Source of the DNA: Acidimicrobiaceae bacterium | GTDB lineage: Bacteria; Actinomycetota; Acidimicrobiia; Acidimicrobiales; Poriferisodalaceae | Direction: 5' to 3' | DNA length: 64,000 nucleotides | NCBI GenBank assembly: GCA_002719335.1 | Contig: PBHE01000003.1 | Location: forward strand, 1 to 64,000 | In this document: one piece after another, positions 60,593-64,000 of the stretch | Position numbering within the stretch: the stretch's first letter is position 1 | Layout: every line of letters starts with the position of its first letter | Notes under the pieces: model-generated | The model's database searches: none | What the model was told of the DNA's origin: nothing | The model's input: the letters and a program-made list of their open reading frames with translations, nothing else | Translations under genes and position numbers: made by a program

Positions 60593-62197
60593 GTGATCAT
60601 TGAAGTCTTGGCGGCAGCTTTGGCGGACGCCCTCAGCGAACTGGGAATTGATGTTGCCCCATCCGAGATTCACATGGAGCGACCGGCTCACCGAGAACAT
60701 GGTGATTGGTCTTCCAATGTTGCTTTGGTGGTGTCCAAGAAAGCTGGACGTGAGCCCCGTGAACTGGCAGCTGATCTGGTGAAGACTCTCGAGTCCACGT
60801 CAGATGCACAGATTCAAAGACTTGAAGTCGCTGGTCCTGGCTTCGTTAACTTCCATCTCTCCTCTCAGTGGTTGCACGATGTCCTGATCGACGTTGTTTC
60901 TCAAGGAGAGAATGGATACGCGCGATCGGAAATTGGGAATGGGCAATCGATCAATCTGGAGTTTGTTTCAGCGAATCCGACTGGTCCCTTGCATGCGGGC
61001 GGTGGCCGCTGGGGCGCCTACGGAGACAGCCTCGCGCGCATTTTTCGGCGCTGCGGCTACGCGACCTTCACTGAGTACTACATAAATGATCGTGGCCTCC
61101 AGACTGAGCTGTTTGGTGCTTCCCTCCTCGCGCGAAGAGACGGAACTGAGCTTCCCGAAGATGGTTATGCGGGGGAATATGTTGCCGAATGGGCTTCGGA
61201 AATGCCTGCCGACGTCGATCCCGTTGAATGGGGATCTGAGCGAGCTCTGGCCGACGTGCGGCAATCCTTGGCGTCTATGAATGTGACGTTCGACCATTGG
61301 GCCAGCGAGAAAGCTTTGATTGACTCGGGTGCCATGGAAACGGCTCTCGAAGCTTTGAGAGCGGGTGGATGGGTAGACGATAGCGACGGAGCAACGTGGC
61401 TTCGCACATCGGAGTTCGGAGATGAAAAAGACCGCGTATTGGTAAAAAGCGATGGGGCACCTACGTATTTCGCTCCGGACATCGCGTATCACCACCAGAA
61501 ATTCGACCGGGGGAACCTGGTTATAGATGTTCTGGGCGCGGACCACCATGGCTATGTGCCGCGAATGTCAGCCGCTCTCCAAATGCTGGGACATCAGGCG
61601 GCATCCTACGAGGCGATAATTGGCCAAAACGTGACTTTGGTTCGAAGGGGCAAAGAGGTCAAGCTCTCGAAACGAACGGGCACCATGGTTGAAGTCCGCG
61701 AACTGTTAGAAGCCGTAGGCCCTGACGTCGCCCGATTCGCCTACCTCCTTCAGTCGATCGATACTCGCCAGACAATTGACATCGACATGCTCTCGAGCCA
61801 GGCCAACGAGAATCCCGTCTACTACGTTCAATACGCCTATGCGCGTATCGCTTCAGTCGGGCGCGAAGCGGACAACCGAGGCATTACGCGCAGTCCATTG
61901 ATTGAAACTGACCCGACGCTGCTAACACACGAGCGGGAACTTGAACTCTTGCGGGCTTTATCTACTCTGCCTGAGACGATCGAGATGGCGGCACGCGATC
62001 GTGCTCCCCACAAGATTTCCACGTGGATTCGTGAGCTAGCGGCGGCATTCCATGGCTTTTATCATGATTGTCCAGTTCTTCGTTCCGACGTCGAATCTGA
62101 CCTGCAACAGGCACGGCTTTGGTTGGTTGAGTCAGCTCGGGTCGGGTTTTCGATAGGCCTGGAACTGCTTGGCCTGACGGCCCCCGAGGAAATGTGA
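60593..62197 (+). CDS. argS: Arginine--tRNA ligase
   Basis: The 534-residue class I synthetase has the Add1 domain (about 1-100), the GPLHAGGGRWGAYGDSLARI active-site loop, DVLGADHHGYVPRM, KEVKLSKRTG as the KMSKS-type motif, and the C-terminal anticodon helix domain (QYAYARIASV, HEREL). The HIGH motif reads HAGG, where the last His is Gly. The GTG at 60593 was chosen for GGAG 9 nt upstream and an alignable N-terminus; ATG 60566 and GTG 60530 are alternatives. TACAGT at 60521-60526 may be the -10. Confidence 0.92.
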   Translation: MIIEVLAAALADALSELGIDVAPSEIHMERPAHREHGDWSSNVALVVSKKAGREPRELAADLVKTLESTSDAQIQRLEVAGPGFVNFHLSSQWLHDVLIDVVSQGENGYARSEIGNGQSINLEFVSANPTGPLHAGGGRWGAYGDSLARIFRRCGYATFTEYYINDRGLQTELFGASLLARRDGTELPEDGYAGEYVAEWASEMPADVDPVEWGSERALADVRQSLASMNVTFDHWASEKALIDSGAMETALEALRAGGWVDDSDGATWLRTSEFGDEKDRVLVKSDGAPTYFAPDIAYHHQKFDRGNLVIDVLGADHHGYVPRMSAALQMLGHQAASYEAIIGQNVTLVRRGKEVKLSKRTGTMVEVRELLEAVGPDVARFAYLLQSIDTRQTIDIDMLSSQANENPVYYVQYAYARIASVGREADNRGITRSPLIETDPTLLTHERELELLRALSTLPETIEMAARDRAPHKISTWIRELAAAFHGFYHDCPVLRSDVESDLQQARLWLVESARVGFSIGLELLGLTAPEEM

Positions 62198-62207
62198 GGA
62201 GGGGCAC

Positions 62208-63500
62208 ATGAACCAGACAGATCGAAATCGCGGACCAATACCCTTTAATCTTTTGCCTGATTCTGCTGAAGTTGGTTCGCGAGGCGAGTTGCGAATCGGA
62301 GGACTTGCTGTTGACGACCTAGCCGCAGACTTTGGGACACCCCTCTTTATTTACGATGAAACGCACCTTCGGTCGCGTTGTCGAGAAGCGCTAGAAGCAT
62401 TTGGAGAGGGCGCCGCCTATGCGTGTAAAGCATTTCTTTGCCTAGCCATGGCCCGGCTAGTTCATGAAGAGGGGTTGCACCTAGATGTGGCAAGCGAGGG
62501 GGAGCTTCACACGGCTATCGCGGCTGAAGTTCCGGGCGAACGCATCGTATTGCATGGGAATAACAAATCACTTGGTGAGCTTTCCTTAGCTCGAGCTCAC
62601 GGGGTGAGCCGGGTTGTGGTGGATTCATTTGACGAACTCGACCGTCTTCGCCATCTCCATTCGGTTGACGGAGTTGTGGCGTCGGTTCTCTTGCGAGTTA
62701 CCCCTGGAGTTGAAGCTCATACACACGAATTTGTTTCGACCGGACAGAATGATTCCAAGTTCGGTTTTGGGTTGGCATCTGGCGCGGCAACGACAGCAGT
62801 AGATCTGGCTAGATCCAATCCTGGGATCGACCTAGTGGGGATTCACCACCACATCGGAAGCCAAGTGTTTCGCGTTGAAAGTTTTGCTCAAGCGCTTGAA
62901 ATCGTGGTTGGGTTTTCCGAGCCACTTGAGTTGCCTGAACTATCGGTGGGCGGCGGCTTGGGTGTCGCTTACTTGGAATCTGAATCAGCACCGTCGATTG
63001 GTGAGTGGGGAGACATAATTGGCGACGCATGTGAGCGTTTAGGGGTTAAGGCACGAGTTTCTGCCGAACCCGGACGCTCGATCGCGGCCCAAGCAGCAGT
63101 AACGGTTTATTCAGTCGGGACCGTTAAAGAATTGGCGGGTATCAGAACATACGTCGCGGTCGATGGTGGCTTTGGCGACAATCCCCGCCCCATGCTCTAT
63201 GGCAGTGGCTACACCGCCTTTGTGCCGGACAGAGTGACCGAACCTCGGCCAGCTCTCGCTCGTATTGTCGGAAAGCATTGCGAATCGGGTGATGTGCTAG
63301 TTCGAGAAGCCTCTATCCCGGACGAGATACGGGTAGGCGACCTTTTGGCCACCCCGGTTACTGGAGCGTACGGATACTCCATGGGGAGTAGCTACAACCG
63401 CATACCCCGCCCAGCAGTTGTGTTCGTTTCCAATGGCTCAGCGCGACTGGTCGTTCGTCGAGAGACTCTTGAAGACCTAATCAGCCTTGACGTTGAGTAA
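62208..63500 (+). CDS. lysA: Diaminopimelate decarboxylase
   Basis: A 430-residue PLP enzyme. YACKAFLCLAMARLV holds the PLP lysine, VGIHHHIGSQV and GGGLGVAY the phosphate and substrate region, EPGRSIAAQA the EPGR motif, and GAYGYSMGSSYN the C-terminal site; CESGDVL supplies the active-site Cys. It converts meso-diaminopimelate to lysine. GGAGG lies before the ATG. It follows argS by 10 bp and precedes hom by 83 bp. Confidence 0.93.
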   Translation: MNQTDRNRGPIPFNLLPDSAEVGSRGELRIGGLAVDDLAADFGTPLFIYDETHLRSRCREALEAFGEGAAYACKAFLCLAMARLVHEEGLHLDVASEGELHTAIAAEVPGERIVLHGNNKSLGELSLARAHGVSRVVVDSFDELDRLRHLHSVDGVVASVLLRVTPGVEAHTHEFVSTGQNDSKFGFGLASGAATTAVDLARSNPGIDLVGIHHHIGSQVFRVESFAQALEIVVGFSEPLELPELSVGGGLGVAYLESESAPSIGEWGDIIGDACERLGVKARVSAEPGRSIAAQAAVTVYSVGTVKELAGIRTYVAVDGGFGDNPRPMLYGSGYTAFVPDRVTEPRPALARIVGKHCESGDVLVREASIPDEIRVGDLLATPVTGAYGYSMGSSYNRIPRPAVVFVSNGSARLVVRRETLEDLISLDVE

Positions 63501-63583
63501 CTCTTGTATGCCGACGAAAACCCGGGGCTTTCGGTCGGAAATCGAAACGAAGAATGGCCGCTCCGCCCGGTACGGTTGGAAGC

Positions 63584-64000
63584 ATGCAGTCGCACTCTTA
63601 TTCAGTCCTTCGTATCGGGGTTCTTGGTTGTGGAACCGTTGGTGGTGCTCTTATCAGACTTATTCAGAGTGATGCTGATCGGATCGCGGCGCGCACCGGT
63701 ATTTTCCTTGAGGTGTCGAGAGTTGCTGTCCGAAATCTGTCCGCAGACCGAGACGTAAACCTGCCTCCCGACAGCTTCACCCGCGACCCCGCATCGTTGG
63801 TTAATTCCCCCGACATTGACCTGGTGGTGGAGACAATTGGCGGAATTGAGCCAGCTCGCCAGTTGGTAATTGATTCCTTGAAGTCCGGTAAACCGGTCGT
63901 TACCGCAAATAAAGAATTAGTGGCCAACGTAGGCCAGGAACTGTTTGAGGCGGCATCAACTGGAGGCGTCGACCTTTTCTTCGAGGCAGCGGTCGCTGGA
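63584..64000 (+). CDS. hom: Homoserine dehydrogenase (5' part, runs off window)
   Basis: The first 139 codons are present and the gene continues past the window edge. The NAD(P) motif IGVLGCGTVGGAL lies at residue 9, VETIGGIEPARQLVIDSLKSGKPVVTANKELVA (in part) follows, and FFEAAVAG is the last segment read. It makes homoserine from aspartate semialdehyde. GGAAG precedes the ATG at 63584. Its position after lysA groups aspartate-family genes. Regulatory ACT domains, if any, are outside. Confidence 0.9.
   Translation, partial: MQSHSYSVLRIGVLGCGTVGGALIRLIQSDADRIAARTGIFLEVSRVAVRNLSADRDVNLPPDSFTRDPASLVNSPDIDLVVETIGGIEPARQLVIDSLKSGKPVVTANKELVANVGQELFEAASTGGVDLFFEAAVAG

Noticed and set aside
1-64000. 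Mobile elements, prophage, CRISPR or toxin-antitoxin systems
   Set aside because: No transposase, integrase, direct-repeat array, phage gene or toxin pair was recognised on either strand.

Overview
The window is a chromosomal stretch of a mid-GC actinobacterium. Markers for this are a WhiB protein, DUF3107, the actinobacterial block of a histidine phosphatase, DUF3090 and an SCO1664-like protein, a PdtaS-type kinase, F420-linked proteins and many GTG/TTG starts. Abundant acyl-CoA/CaiB-BaiF genes, a repeat-bearing L,D-transpeptidase and a System I cytochrome c maturation operon suggest Acidimicrobiia; this placement is inference. No insertion sequence, prophage or CRISPR array was seen, and only one tRNA gene was found.

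Layout. 1-6.4 kb: acyl-CoA type catabolism (thioesterase-like protein, two SDRs, a CaiB/BaiF CoA-transferase) and livH/livM permeases lacking their ATPases and binding protein. 6.5-9.5 kb: an MTA/SAH-type deaminase, a methylthio-purine nucleoside phosphorylase and a DUF3445 protein. 9.5-12.5 kb: phenylacetyl-CoA epoxidase operon paaA-paaD-tetR-paaB-paaC behind a leaderless promoter with a perfect 20-bp palindrome. 12.5-14.8 kb: an orphan xanthine-dehydrogenase/CoxL-like large subunit. 14.9-18.9 kb: cobalamin riboswitch, btuFCD and cobS. 18.9-31.3 kb: thioesterase, solute-binding lipoprotein, rsgA, two enoyl-CoA hydratases, DUF3048 lipoprotein, MscS channel, L,D-transpeptidase, valS and a membrane protein with a degenerate GGDEF domain. 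31.3-38.3 kb: acyl-CoA dehydrogenase, two orphan small proteins, a strong terminator, a zinc dehydrogenase, a second CoA-transferase, a TetR regulator, DUF5317 and a single-domain biotin carrier.

38.4-45 kb: a complete ccmABCDEFGHI operon with nearly every gene overlapping the next. 45-48.5 kb: a SufR-like regulator divergent from mrp, then selO. 48.6-54.5 kb: DUF3107, PdtaS-like kinase, WhiB, a glycerophosphodiesterase, a diacylglycerol kinase-like protein and etfBA (electron acceptor for the acyl-CoA dehydrogenase). 54.5-60.3 kb: the SCO1664/DUF3090/phosphatase block, uracil-DNA glycosylase, an orphan lipoprotein, FrhB-like protein, F420/PPOX protein and FetB. 60.3-64 kb: tRNA-Arg(CCG), argS, lysA and the 5' part of hom, which runs off the window.

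A theme across the window is leaderless initiation: at least twelve genes have a TANNNT hexamer ending 6 or 7 nt before an ATG/GTG start. For paaA and the acyl-CoA dehydrogenase a palindromic operator lies in that promoter, which suggests TetR-type control by acyl-CoA-like ligands. Starts given here were often moved from the longest frame to sites supported by a Shine-Dalgarno sequence, stop/start overlap or this -10 geometry.
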